The notes under the pieces are model-generated. The model was not told the DNA's origin, ran no database searches, and was given only the letters and a program-made list of their open reading frames with translations. A stretch of DNA of 64,000 nt from Gerris lacustris (lineage: Eukaryota; Arthropoda; Insecta; Hemiptera; Gerridae): contig OX578276.1 in NCBI GenBank assembly GCA_951217055.1, positions 120,598,979-120,662,978 of the forward strand, given 5' to 3'. Below, piece after piece: positions 9,803 to 21,589 of the stretch; within the stretch, counting starts at the first letter, position 1, and each line of letters opens with the position of its first letter. A program made the position numbers and the translations under genes.

Positions 9803-10074
9803 CTTATTTTTAGGTAGGTCAATTAGGGTAAAGGTAGTAAGAGTTAACAAACAACTCATAGTAGTTAGAAACTGGCTATATTTCGCCCCCCTCCGGGACA
9901 TAATCATGCCTAAAACATCATTACATATAGTAAAAACAATTTTGTTTTTAAATATGATGTTTTAGGCATGATTATTGATTATGTCCCGGAGGGGGACGAA
10001 AATAGCCAGTTTCTTATTACTATGAGTTGTTAACTCTTACTACCTTTACCCTAATTGACCTACCTAAAAATAAG
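9803..10074. repeat. 272-bp foldback element
   Basis: The two arms, about 9803-9925 and 9955-10074, are near-perfect reverse complements around a short AT-rich centre. The tip is CTTATTTTTAGGTAGGTC, and the arms include CCCCCTCCGGGACATAATCA. One arm has a small insertion near TTGATTATG. The structure is a hairpin with arms of roughly 120 bp. No target duplication could be assigned with confidence. It is a MITE or foldback with no coding potential. Confidence 0.9.
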
Positions 10075-10749
10075 GAAAATTTATTTTTTCCCCAAAAAAA
10101 CCCGAAACCGAGATTTCAACGGATGTTTCCAAGATGATTTTTGAGTGGGTTTTAGCAGGATTTCTGTTTGTGTCACGCATACCTACCACAGTTAATAAGC
10201 TTGAGAGTTGAAACTGGGTACAAAAATCCTTACATATATTTGTGCCATCCAAAAAATGAAACAATTGTAACGTCATTAATCCATTTTGCTTAAAAATTCA
10301 AAAATTCGTAAAAAGAATTGGAAATGTTTTCAATTGCACTGAAATCTGCACCTTTTGTGAGACAAACTTTTCCACTGAATCTCGTTTTGATATCTACCAC
10401 CATTTTCAAAATATCGACTTTTAAACTTTAAAACTTAAACATTAAATGATTTCTATTCTACACCCATAGAGGTGAAATTCGCACCAATTATACCTTTATA
10501 TATGATAAATAGTTCCTTCATATTTTAATTTAATATCTAAATAATCTTAATGTTTTGGAATTATTTGGTAGGGAAAGGATCCGAGATGACCAGCGACCGA
10601 TTTTTTTATTGTGTAGTGACAAAATTTTTGTGTTGCCATTACTAAAAACAAAACACACACGATCATGTTGATGACAAACCAATGGGTGCATATTTGAAAT
10701 CGATCTAGGACTATCAATTGGCCAAATGGGCCCTACCATCCAAATTTTA
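10075..10749. other. No gene recognised
   Basis: Open frames on the minus strand here have no recognisable motif and look like chance frames. Confidence 0.35.
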
Positions 10750-10931
10750 TTATAATCAGAGTTTTTAGGATATGTTGGTTAGGAACAATTTGAATGACAG
10801 AATGAGAGCAAAAATGTTTTCTGATATCAGAAACGGTTTTCTATCTTTCAATATTATTAGAATTGGAGGGATAACAAAATGTTCTTCAGAACGACCATAT
10901 AATACCTTCCGTAAGCTCGGAAGAAAAATTA
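10750..10931 (-). mobile_element. Family A fragment (5' part), inverted
   Basis: It contains GGATATGTTGGTTAGGAACAA, GAAACGGTTTTCTATCTT, TTCTTCAGAACGA and the terminal CCTTCCGTAAGCTCGGAAG, all in the order of an inverted family A 5' half. The 3' half is missing. Confidence 0.75.
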
Positions 10932-11744
10932 AGAAAAAAACATTAAAACAAGATTTACCTTAACTGATATATTTATTTTTCTGTTAAATGGATGATTTGA
11001 GTTTAATTTTTATAAATAAAAATTTCGATAAAAATAAATAAATTTTTTATAAAATTAAATTTCGAATATAAATCGATAATACTCAGAGGATGAGAAGGAC
11101 GGTCGAGAGGTTGTGGTCCTTAATCCATGCATTATACACTTAATGTTTTATAATTTTTCATTTTCCATCCTTCTTAATTATTCACACCCGAATTGCTTCA
11201 TAAGACTTTATTTAATTCATCTCGTTGATTACCGATCCAAAAACTTTTCTTATGTTTAATAAGAAACATTTTTAGATCTCTTAATTTTATTAAATTATTC
11301 TTTAATTAATTAAAGAAGTATTTGATATAAATAATAAGCAATTTAAAGGGGTTTAATTTTTTATTTGCTTTCACATTAGGATAAAAACATTAATAATTGA
11401 GATATTCAGAGTAGTTCAGGTTTAGTTTTCACTAATTAAGGATTTAATTTTTGGCCCTTAAGAAAAAAAAAATTATATAATGCAAGCATATTAGGCTAAT
11501 CTATACTTTGTTTTCGAGATATGCTTTTTTTTGGTTATTTTAATAAACCCTTCTTTTTCATAATAAATATACGTAAAACTTATTTGAAAAAATACTTTAT
11601 CAGTGTTAGAAAAATAAGTAAATTTTGGATTTCAAATAATAATTTTATTCCATGTTTACTAGGATTATTAGTAGTGACCATCTTGCAAGTTCTCACTATT
11701 CTAAGTACTAAGATAAAAGATGTCCTTATCTTTTAGAGACATAC
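10932..11744. other. AT-rich, no gene recognised
   Basis: The 71-codon frame at 11521-11736 is lysine/isoleucine/phenylalanine-rich, as expected for chance frames in AT-rich DNA. Confidence 0.35.
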
Positions 11745-12150
11745 TTAGTGCATTGAAAAATATATTAATTATTGTTTAAATGTATTTCTAAATTTTGGCT
11801 GTTTATTACAAAGATAACACTACAATTTTATTTTGATTTACACCTTTTGAGGTCCACTGAGTCCAAACATTTTTTTTCAAAATATGCTTGTCTGTCTACT
11901 GTTGTCTGTTGTCTGTGTAGTCGCTTGGAGCCCAAACTAGACCGAATTCGATGTAATTTAGCATGCAATGTTTAGATAAATATTACTGCGAGGTGAAATC
12001 TAGAAATTAATACTGGCGGGGAGTAATAATCAATAATAATTAAACATAGCTGCAAAACCCGAAATACTAACAAATGGAAAACAGTTGATGAATTAAAGAT
12101 GTATTTTGTGTATGAGAAATTTTAGTGCTATTTGTATCGGATAGATTTTT
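11745..12150 (+). mobile_element. Family B, degenerate copy
   Basis: It has TTTTGAGGTCCACTGAGTCC, GCTTGTCTGTC, TCGCTTGGAGCCCAAACT, AGGTGAAATCTAGAAATTAA and a final GTGTATGAGAAATTTTAG, in family B order but with the middle third deleted and many substitutions. It is an old copy. Confidence 0.65.
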
Positions 12151-13172
12151 TGAAAGAAAACAGTGGTTATGGTATTGAACCATATAATTTAATTTATTTT
12201 TAATTCAGGTCATATAATGAAGCCTTTTCACAGTTTTTGAAAAAAATTGAGACTAACGTAAAAGAAATTGATTATCAAGTAAAATAATGAAGAACAATTG
12301 AAATGGAGATAAATTATTAGGAATAAAAATGTTTGATTGACAAGTCGAATTATTTTAAAATGTATGTGTCTTCTGTCTATTGTTTTATTTTTTCTATTAT
12401 TGATACATTAATATAATAATATACCGTTTTAACAAATGTTTGTTTATTGATGAAGATTCTACCTGCGTAGGAAGGTTTATTGATTTACTAATGGATTCTA
12501 TTGTTTTAATAACGGCTGTTAATAATTAAAAACATAACCTTTAAAAGAATAAATAACATGCTTTCCATAATCTAAGAAGGATTTTACTTTATCGGTAATT
12601 ATTAGGAAAAATCTTAAAAAACCATTATACCTTATAAAATATTTACGAATACTGTTTTCACCATAAGAATGCGTTACCTTTTTTAGAAGAAGGTAACGTT
12701 CTTAGAAGAACCTAATACCTAAGCCATTTTAAATCCCCTAAATATTTATTTTAAAATCACGAAGGAAGGGGAGGAGAGGTGTTAAATTCTTTTTTTTACG
12801 CCCACTATAAAAAATACAAAACAATCCTATTAAGGTTTGATAACGTTTACGCAGGATATCGTCTTTAACGACGCACTGGCAATAACTATGAAAACAAAAA
12901 TGGTCTTCATACCCTATATACATTTTGTAAATCGTGATTCAGTTGCAGTGATATCAATAATAATGAAGCATTGGTTAAATAACAAAGGCTAATTGGAATT
13001 CTATAATTATGGAAATTCAGAAATTCTCTCCACAAAATAAGAAAGAAAAATTAGTTATTTACGCACCAAGGGAGTAAAGTAAGTTGCACCCTGAGCAATG
13101 AAGTGGGTTGCTGAGGTGAAGCCGAGGGAACCATAACGTTTACTCCCTCGGCTCCACCTCGGGAGTAAATTA
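12151..13172. other. No gene; symmetric CTCCCTCGG motifs at the end
   Basis: Mostly AT-rich with nothing recognised. From about 13060 composition rises and inverted CCGAGGGA/TCCCTCGG and ACTCCC/GGGAGT motifs appear around 13060-13172, just beside the small frame at 13173-13307. Confidence 0.4.
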
Positions 13173-13307
13173 TCACGAAGTTGCAAGTGGTTTTTGCTCC
13201 CGAGGTACGTACAAGATTTTACCTCCAGAAGGGAGGTTTGCTTCTTGTACGATATCATCGGGAATGTATGAAAACAGTTCATCAAGGTCCACTAAGTTTT
13301 CTTCCAT
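13173..13307 (-). CDS. Short acidic ORF, possible recombinase-type first exon
   Basis: An ATG at 13307 on the minus strand opens 44 codons starting MEENLVDLDELFSYIPDD and continuing IVQEANLP. It ends at TGA (13173-13175). It resembles the frame at 21407 in layout: an acidic leader, then a P-x-[DE]-I-[VI]-x-x-A helix. In insect relatives of Crypton/KIAA1958-type tyrosine recombinases, as I remember them, this is followed by a K-S-x-x-R-Y-E-type segment, which is missing here. The frame lies beyond the 3' end of the inverted X copy at 13645-14211. The region upstream of its start is AT-rich and could hold a promoter. No catalytic domain is present. It may be a first exon, a captured fragment or chance. 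Confidence 0.35.
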   Translation of the reverse strand: MEENLVDLDELFSYIPDDIVQEANLPSGGKILYVPREQKPLATS

Positions 13308-13644
13308 GATCATTCCTTATTTATCTATTTTACGTAACTTTATATTTAAATTAAAACGAGCAAATTCAAAAAAGAATTATTAAATTTAACTAAAAACAAC
13401 ACAATTAATAGACATTTACTCAAACACGGAGTGTTTTAAAACAAAACAAAGAAATATTAAGAAACAGCTGGTTGCGAGTCATGTTTGTAATAAACAGTGT
13501 TGCCAACTTAAATATTCGTAAAATCCGTTTAAACGCTGTTCTTTTTCTAGAATTAAGTTGACTCGGCCAGGCAGTTAAATTCACTTGACACCCTAAAAAT
13601 CAGGCAGTTAAGTTAACTTCTTCTCCCACCTGGAGGTAAAAAAA
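13308..13644. other. Upstream region of the acidic ORF
   Basis: No gene. AGGCAGTTAA occurs twice (about 13571 and 13603), and ACCTGGAGGTAAA abuts the family X terminus. Confidence 0.35.
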
Positions 13645-14211
13645 ATACGTGTGGTGTCGTGGGACACCCGGTAGGAACGAAGTTCCTTTCATTTTTCATT
13701 AAATATAAATTATAAGGTTGAAGTATTATATTAAACCCACCCGCAAAATCAAAACAAAAAAATTTCCCTAATAAAACAAAATAAAAAAATTCCCACATCA
13801 AGATATGTCAATGTCAATATTGTAAAAAGATTTAAAATCTGGTTGGTCCAAGTGACATTTTGACATATAACAAAAATAAACAAAACAAGTCAAGGAACAG
13901 GCTTCCTTAATAACATTTTTTCCTGTATTTTTTAAGCTTAAGTTTACGCGAGCGTTGCGCGTGAACACTTGGGTGGATAACGATTTCCAACGAACTCAGC
14001 CTGGGCATTGGTAAAATGAACATGTGTACCAAATTTCAACTAACTTGATCTTTTGCTCAAGTTATCGTCATCGGTAGATTTCGTGACGGATTTTGCGTGA
14101 CGGTAATTTCGTGACGGTGATTTTGTGACGGTTATTTTGTGACGGTGATTTTGGTCGTTTTTTTCGGATTCACTCCCGGGCTCCAGAACATGCCATAAGG
14201 AACTTCGTTCC
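13645..14211 (-). mobile_element. Family X element, copy 2, inverted, short
   Basis: Read on the minus strand it begins GGAACGAAGTTCCTTATGGC (perfect form) at 14211. It has five to six 14-bp ACCGTCAC-containing minisatellite units (about 14082-14150), then ACTTGAGCAAAAGATC and GTTGAAATTTGGTACACATG. After a deleted middle it ends with GGAACTTCGTTCC, the GGTGTCC...GACACC hairpin and CACACGTA plus T-run. At 567 bp it is half the length of copy 1, so the interior is dispensable. Confidence 0.82.
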
Positions 14212-16091
14212 AAAAATATTACTACAATTTTATTATACTTATATTTTTTATTTTAATATACGGCCAGTAATATCGAAGAGTCTAATATTTTTAAATCATT
14301 TAAAATTTTCGTTTACAATAGGCAGCACAAAGAGGTTAAACACTTCGCTGTTATTTAATTTATATTTTTTTTAAAAATTAAATGTTACGCAGTGTCATAT
14401 ACATCTTTGTACCCTCGTGCTGCTAATTGCCAAGTTAGAAAATGTTTTGAATTTAAATGTGTAGAGTGATCTGTGAAAGAAATTGTTTGAGTTTGTGAGG
14501 GGCAGAGAATAGAGAGGGTGGATAGACAAACAACATCATTAACTTGTACTGGATAAATTAGACCTTGTAGAACTTACCTGGACAGGGAGAGACTAGGCTA
14601 ACCTATGATATCACAACGTTTTACGCAAGACAGCTTATTTTTTTACAGTATTTTTTTTTTTTTAAAGTAATTTTTCGTTTTATAGCCTCTTGTTCTTTTT
14701 GAACATATAGTATGTATATAATATGTACATAATATGTACTGTACATATATAATGCATAATAATATAAAAAAAGATATATAAGATGGAAAAGATAAGGAAA
14801 GGACATAATAGGAAATAAATAGTAGCAGGGAAAAATTATCATTGTGTAGAAGAAGGGGTTTGGAACGCATAGGCGAGGTATAAAACGCGGTGGGTGTTGA
14901 ATTAAATAATTATCTAGTGCACATGTGAGGAAGATCGAGAGGTGTTACAATATTCAAGCTCAATATTCAATGAAGCTCAACCAAACTTATTCGAATATAA
15001 AATTCTATTAATGAGACTAGGTAGCGCGCTAGGAGCGCCAGTTATAGTTTTTTTTTTTTTTAATATTTTGAATATTATGCGGTTTCTTTTTTCTATTTTA
15101 GTTATTAATTAGCCTTGAGAGGGCTAAAACACTAGATTATTGCGGCTTGGTACAGTAAACTCTACCAATATACGAAATTTTAAGTTTCTAGGATTGCTAG
15201 AAGTGCTTTGGAATCATGATGAGTCTGTCAGTCAATAGATCAGTGACAAAATAACAAAACTTTAGGCTCATATATCTTATAAAGCAATATAGGTAAAGGT
15301 GTAACATTTTCATTCCTGGTTCAGTTTGTGTTGAACTCTAATTTAAAATTAATTTGATAGAAAGTAAAATAGTACGTAGTAGCATTAATGAGCTTTTGTT
15401 TGTTGTAATTATAACTTTATTAGTTTTTCGTGCTCAGGAAGGAAGTCAATATGCAAACATAATAACTCTGGATAATGGAGGCCATTAGCATGAGCCTTTT
15501 TGCTTTACCAAGCAAACAATAAAACAAACCATGTTGCCGAAATAGATAAAGGGGTTACTATCTTCAATATCATCATAGCCATGTTTTACGACTTGATAAG
15601 AAACAGTTCTAGTCGAGTAGAGTTTATAATGAGAGAGGAACCCCAAAACTCATTAATATAATTAAAGACGCATAAAGACCAAGAGTTTAAAGTTCTTCTA
15701 ACTCCACTGTTCAATTGTATTGGAATATGCGTCCTACGTCTCTTCACTAATTCTCTTCAATTAACCACGTTAAAAGTTTAAATTTAAACCCATCAGTAAG
15801 AAACGAAGTTTGATTGGAATTTTTCAAACGACCTTAAACTTATAAGTTTTCTTAAAGCATTCATTTGTTGAAGTTTTGTTATTACCATTAGTTATTGTTA
15901 ATAATCTGTAGCAATTAGTGCATTTGTAACTCTAAGAGGTACCTGCTCTCTTCTGTCTTTATGTGAACCATTTCTATTTTTCGTATTGAAATCAAATGTT
16001 ATACTAAATATTCAATTTTGGTTCCGAATAAGGTAATAAATCTGTAATTATGTTATAATTTGACGATGCAAATACACATCCACAATATTTG
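14212..16091. other. Long AT-rich stretch, no gene
   Basis: No coding exon recognised. Around 15180-15300 there is GAGTCTGTCAGTCAATAGAT followed by AAAACTTTAGGCTCATATAT. This resembles the GTCTGTC-rich parts of the other repeats, but I could not place it in a family. Confidence 0.35.
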
Positions 16092-16125
16092 ATGCACATG
16101 TAAGATTGATATCTTACATGTGCAT
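16092..16125. repeat. Perfect 15-bp-arm hairpin
   Basis: ATGCACATGTAAGAT (16092-16106), loop TGAT, then its exact inverse (16111-16125). No T-run follows directly, so a terminator role is unlikely; it looks like a MITE core. Confidence 0.85.
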
Positions 16126-18044
16126 TTGTGTTTTTACTAATTTATTATTTAATTACTTCTTTGATTTTTGATTGTTCATTTTAGATCTATTCATTAATAT
16201 TAATTATTATTTATATTCATAGAACAATTAAGAAAAATGCTATGATATTTTTTTTTTTTTTTTTAAAGAGATTGCTAATATCAACCTGTAAGCTTTATGG
16301 GACTATAGCATAAAGAAATTGTTTTTTAATGTTAGAACACTTAAATTTTGAGAGCTACTTTTAAATGAAACTTAGACGTAGAAAACTCTTTAAGAAGAGT
16401 AGATGCATTCATGTTTTTCTTTATAAACCCTGTTAATGTTAAGAAACATTTAAAGAGATCCTCTTTAATTCTTTTAACGAGGCCATTACCTATCTACGAC
16501 TTTGTCATTGAGTCCAAACATTTTTGCAAACTCAAGCTGAATTTCTTTGTCATTAGGACTCACTTTCTTATGATCATAATTACACCTTTAAATGAGACTC
16601 TTGAAAGAAAGAGCTTTGAAAGGCCGTTCAAAAGTAAATGCTTCATTATTTTGAAACAAATGGTGCATTTAAGTGCTCTTTGAAAGATAATCAAGCAAAA
16701 ATCGAAACTGCTTCCTAAATTGGTCTGGCAAACATAATCAGTTGTAAAACTTAAATGCTTCATAAGTTCCAGAGTTCTTAATACAACTCATATACACTAA
16801 TAAGGCATGATCTGGCAATTAATACTTTGAAATTCATATCTTTTTAAATGTTTAGATTGTATTAGAATGTCAACATTTGGTGCATGTTTTCTGCATGATG
16901 AACTTGAATTAGACGAGCTATAATTAATGTAAATAAAAAATTCATTGTTGAATGATTAGCTTTCGAGAATGCTGAAGAGAAAACATTTGTTATATTTATA
17001 AATACGAATATGAATAAATATATATATATCTTTAATCCCTCCATTTCTATATTTTAAAATTCATTAGATCCTTGAAATTTGGAATTAAGATTTCTTTAAT
17101 AATTTAAAAAGTTTTAGTAAAACAGCTTTTCAATCACCCACTTTAACTGAAGATGGCGGTCATATACGTGTCCCCTTGGACTGACAGAATTGCCACTACT
17201 TCTTTAGATTGCCAAAACAAAATTGTTTTGATATTTTAAAAAAAAATATTTTGTAATGAGAATAACAATTAATAACTTGGTGATTTTGGTCATTATAATG
17301 TATCTCTAGTAATATAATGAGACATTAATTATTAATAATTTTAGAGATAAATACAACATTGAGGCGATTTATTTCATTATATAATTGATTAAGTTCTCGG
17401 TGGGCGTAGACTGTGAAAGTGCTCTAAATTGATGTCAATCAGGGCAGTATGACTTGTATTTTAAGTTTTAATGAATAAACTTTATTGATTAATGATAAGA
17501 AGGCGACATTTGATGGATAGATAATCACTTTAATACGCCCATTATCATAATTATAATAGAGGCTTTTGACAACAAAACCAACTACTTAGTAATTCTATCA
17601 ATTTTAATACACTTATGTTTTAACAATACGTAGTAATCAAAGCTTTTTAGATTTAGAGTTTATTTAAATTACCAATAATTTCTTAAGTTTATGTAGATTT
17701 AAAAATATATATACTTTTCTTGATTGTTCATATTAATTAGTAATACATACATATTCATTTACAAACTAAATTAACTTTGAATTATTTCATAATTTTGGGA
17801 CTAGCCATTATAGGTTGGATAGGGAGGGGGGGGACTTTTTTTGGGGGAAACTTTGGTGCTAAACACGCAATATTGGAGGTAAAAACACAATAGTCATAAA
17901 AATTTATATATATTTTTAATCTTAGTCTTTCATATATATATCATCATATATATTTCGTGTCATATATTGGGTATAAATATAGATACCCAAATCGAAAATT
18001 TAGAAAAAAAAAAAAATAATTTGGAACTTTGTACATTTTTGCGC
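16126..18044. other. AT-rich, no gene recognised
   Basis: The frames at 16411-16683 and on the opposite strand overlap each other and have no motif. Around 17200 there is TTCTTTAGATTGCC, recurring at about 62698 in another small repeat. Confidence 0.35.
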
Positions 18045-18240
18045 ATTGCGCATGAGCATATTAAATGTTTAACCTCCCTATATTTTTCCTATGTGTGGGT
18101 CAAATAGTTACGCGAGTATTTCAAATCTCACATTTCTTGCGTGAACGGTTTGGGAGATATGAACCAACGTATGACGGACAGACACATCACCCTCGGCATA
18201 AGGGTTTCGAGGATGATCTACGAAACCCTAAAAAGTAACA
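18045..18240 (+). repeat. Family C repeat piece
   Basis: It contains GGGAGATATGAACCAACGTA, GACGGACAGACACATCACC, GGCATAAGGGTTTCG and ends CTACGAAACCCTAAAAAGTA. The last 20-base ending recurs at about 35010-35030, and a variant of GGCGTAAGGGTTTC recurs at about 45682. Another dispersed family is therefore present. Confidence 0.55.
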
Positions 18241-18868
18241 AAAAATCTTCGATATTAAGCTTAAAACTGTTTGTTGATTACGTTACATCTAGAGTTATTA
18301 TTAATGTTATAAATATAATTTAAAACTAGTCGAAATTATCTAAAACCTCGCCTAATTACCGCTTTATTTAACTTGAAAATACCATTGGTAAGTTTTACGC
18401 TAAGTTTACGATAGTATGAAACGTTTAATTTTCCCTTGAGGACAAGCTCACTTAATATGCTACCGCATACCATGCATAAGATGTAGGCTGTTCAATACTG
18501 TTCATATGGGTTTTGCGTGTATGAAAATATACTTCATGGTCATTAGAGTGATAATAATTAGAAACTTTCGGTATCCGTTTCATAGAAAATCGATTCATTG
18601 TTGTAATAATGAATATACAACCTTTCGTGTAAAACCGACATTTATTTTACATTAGCTTCTTGAATATTAGTAACTTATAAAAATATATACTATTCTAAAA
18701 TAATTTTTGATCTATAAATCTTTGATTTCTAATCTAATCAATTTTTTTTTGTTTCAGGTATGCATTTTGAACCTATGAAATAACATCGTAAAAGGTAAAG
18801 CTTAATATAAAATAAACTAAAAGAAAAGAAGGTATATGGGTATAGGGGGGATGGAGAATCTAACTTTT
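18241..18868. other. AT-rich, nothing recognised
   Basis: No gene or repeat assigned. Confidence 0.35.
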
Positions 18869-19187
18869 GGAACGAAGTTCCTTATGACACGTTACATCGT
18901 CTGCAGCCCGGGAGTGAATCGGAAAAAAATTACCGTCACGAAATCGACCTATGACGATAAACATGAGAAAAATTTGATCGATTTAGTTCAAATTTGGAAT
19001 TTTAGGACGGGTAAAAAAAACTTCATCTATTCAATGAGACAAACAACTTTTTTAATAAAACCAACACCGACACCGCTTTGAAGTGTTAAAAATTGCTAAA
19101 AACATAAAAGCGGAAATACGCGTTTAAAATAGAGAAAACATAGTTTTTACCGATATTTTAATAAAACTTCATACACATCGTCTAAAG

Positions 19188-20900
19188 CAGGGATTCACAA
19201 CCTTTGTGTCGCGACCTAAAAAGGGGTCGCGGTAAATTTGTTTTGGGTCGCGAAGAAATTGGTAAAATAAAAAATAAATGTAAATAAAATTCATGCATAA
19301 ACAGGTAAAAAATAGAAGAAACAAGATCTGAAACAATGAATGAAATTTACAAAAAATGAATACGACTTGCCAGGAAGTTGTATACTCGTAGTTTTGGTTT
19401 TGGTTTGACAATGATTCATAATCTATTTAAATAGTCCTGACATCAATGTTTTCCTACTACAAATATTAAAGGAAAATAATGTTTTGTCTGTACATTGGTC
19501 AGATTTTAAAAACGTTTGGATACTCTTTCATTTTATACATTCTGAAAACCGAATCCGGCCTTAACTTTTTTCGTGTATGTCTGTCGCCCCAGTCAAACTT
19601 TATAGATGCAAAACTGGCTAAGCGATATCGATTATTTTTCAGAGATGAGCGCAAACATGTTGCGCATTTTGTAGGCTTGGTTTCATCGAAAAATATTAAG
19701 TAGAATTAAAGTTATTAACAATTTTATAAAATAAAATGTATAAAAAACAAAAACAAAATTGTTGGGCCCACCGTAAATAAACCCCACAGACTCGCTATTC
19801 AAAACGTTTGGGTACTTCTAGACCACCTAGAGACTCGCGTTTTTTGCGTTTGGTCGGAAATTGGCCCAACCCGACTGGAAAAATACGAAAAGTTAAAAAA
19901 AAAAATGTTTACCCTCCTTAAAAAATTAAAGATTGATGACGCACTTTAAAGTTTATTTGGAGGCTTATTGTGGCTAAACGGTAAGTTGTATCGACAAGCT
20001 GATTGCGTCAGCCGTAACTGATTTAAAAGATCTACAACTTTGGTCGTATGAATTTTTGTCGTAACTCCATCGGTTCTACCTTAAATGAGCTAAAATTAAT
20101 TTTTTTAAAAATATATTTAACTTAGAGGGCTTATGGCGTCCGCAATTATTGACCGATTTAATTTCTGATTAGGGCGCTTACACCTCACACTAATGCTCTT
20201 TAAATCGAGTATTTATTATTTTATTAATTTTTCCCAGAACTAGAATTATTAAATATTTACTGGTGCAACAGCCATAGTGAGAGAAGAGGCTGGTATAATT
20301 AAATTAATCCACCATCATGGTTGATGATTGTTCAATGACTTCCCAGTCTAATTGGTTTTGTCTACGTTTATTTTCTTATTTATTATATTCATTTAGCATT
20401 GTATTTTTTTATTGCTATATTACTTAGTTTCCATTGGCTATTTTTTAAATATACAGATAGACTCCAAACTACGATTTGGAGAGTATTATATCTTAGTAAT
20501 GGAATTAATGATGTGTAATATAGTCCTGATTTTATTCAAGAAGGCTTTGGAAACCAAAACTATTTAGGAATTTAATTTAATTGCTAGGCCTACATGATTG
20601 TAGGAAAAATAGCCACTAATACCTAGCATGAGCCCCGGGCTCCGCGTGGGGTGAAAGCTAGTTTTAAATAAAATGATAATAACATGTTAGTATACATGTA
20701 AATGGACAATTTACATGTATACCTGTTATTGCATTTGTACTGAAGCAAGGTGTATATGACACAGAAAAATTATTTTTACAGAAAACGTTAGGTTAAACAT
20801 ACTAAACCCACAAAAAACACGTGGATGTGCAAGCAATGGGGTCCGGAATGATTTCAAACAAAATTGTTGGGTCGCAGGTCAAAAAGGTTGAGAAACGCTG
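19188..20900. mobile_element. Non-autonomous hAT element with perfect 8-bp duplication
   Basis: The left end is CAGGGATTCACAACC followed by TTTGTGTCGCGACC. The right end, inverted, is CAGCGTTTCTCAACC followed by TTTTTGACCTGCGACCC. Both are flanked by GTCTAAAG (19180-19187 and 20901-20908), an exact 8-bp target duplication. Internally there is no transposase frame above 80 codons. A 14-bp-arm hairpin GTATACATGTAAAT lies at 20690-20722. Near 20630 is GGTGAAAGCTAG, a motif I associate with the ends of other insect repeats, so there may be a further insertion inside. Confidence 0.9.
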
Positions 20901-21252
20901 GTCTAAAGTACAATTAAAACAGGCATGTCAAATTTCAACCTGATACAAGCAGAAGTTTTTGTGTAGTGAAGTGATATATTTTATAATATTTTAAATGGAA
21001 TAGGCGCGAGCGTTAGGGAATCGTACTGTACCCTCACTCTACCACAACCATCCTTTTTAACTCTAAACTCATCATGATTAACTTTTTTCTCAATATTCAA
21101 TACATATATTTATTGCAAGACGCTCGCTTTAATGATAAAAAAATCTCTTTATCTACGATTGATACGAAATATAATCATTGTATCTCTGTTTAGATGCGTA
21201 TAAAGTGATTCTTTACGTACTTGTATTCATTGCGCATGCGCGTCTCATAGTT

Positions 21253-21308
21253 CTGAAGAATTCCTCTTCTTTACCACCCTAGGGCGGTAAAGAAGAGGAA
21301 TTCTTCAG
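21253..21308. repeat. Perfect 23-bp-arm hairpin
   Basis: CTGAAGAATTCCTCTTCTTTACC pairs exactly with 21286-21308 around a 10-base centre containing CCCTAGGG. A decayed version (GCCCTAGTGCGG) is seen at about 59440. It lies about 100 bp upstream of the 53-codon frame, a place where a promoter or a binding site could be. Confidence 0.88.
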
Positions 21309-21406
21309 CTTTACGCACGATTAGCGAGTTTGTTTACAATTAATAAAACTAATTTGCTGCTCTTTTATTAAAGTAACTGTTTATATAGAGTTTTTAGTGA
21401 AAACCA

Positions 21407-21568
21407 ATGAGTGAATCAAGAGACTTTGACGAAAATGTGCAGAATAATACTCCTCGAGAAATAATTAATTTGGCAAAAAATACAACTCAAGAATTAATGT
21501 CATCTTTATCAAGAGAGAGACACGAACTTGCATACAGCAAGTTTATTTTTTCTGTATTTATTATTTAA
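21407..21568 (+). CDS. Short ORF, possible N-terminus of a tyrosine-recombinase-like protein
   Basis: An ATG at 21407 opens 53 codons to a TAA at 21566-21568. The protein starts MSESRDFDENVQNNTPREII, then NLAKNTTQELMSSLSRERHE and LAYSKF, then a short hydrophobic end (IFSVFII). The acidic leader, P-x-E-I helix and S-x-S-R-E-R-x-E-x-A-Y-x-x-F segment resemble the start of insect Crypton-like/ZMYM-KIAA1958-type proteins as I remember them. There the segment leads into the core-binding domain of a tyrosine recombinase. No catalytic R-H-R-Y residues are present, so this is at most the first exon or a captured piece. A related, shorter frame is at 59557. It lies inside family X copy 3. Confidence 0.4.
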   Translation: MSESRDFDENVQNNTPREIINLAKNTTQELMSSLSRERHELAYSKFIFSVFII

Positions 21569-21589
21569 ATCTAACAATCGTAGATAATG

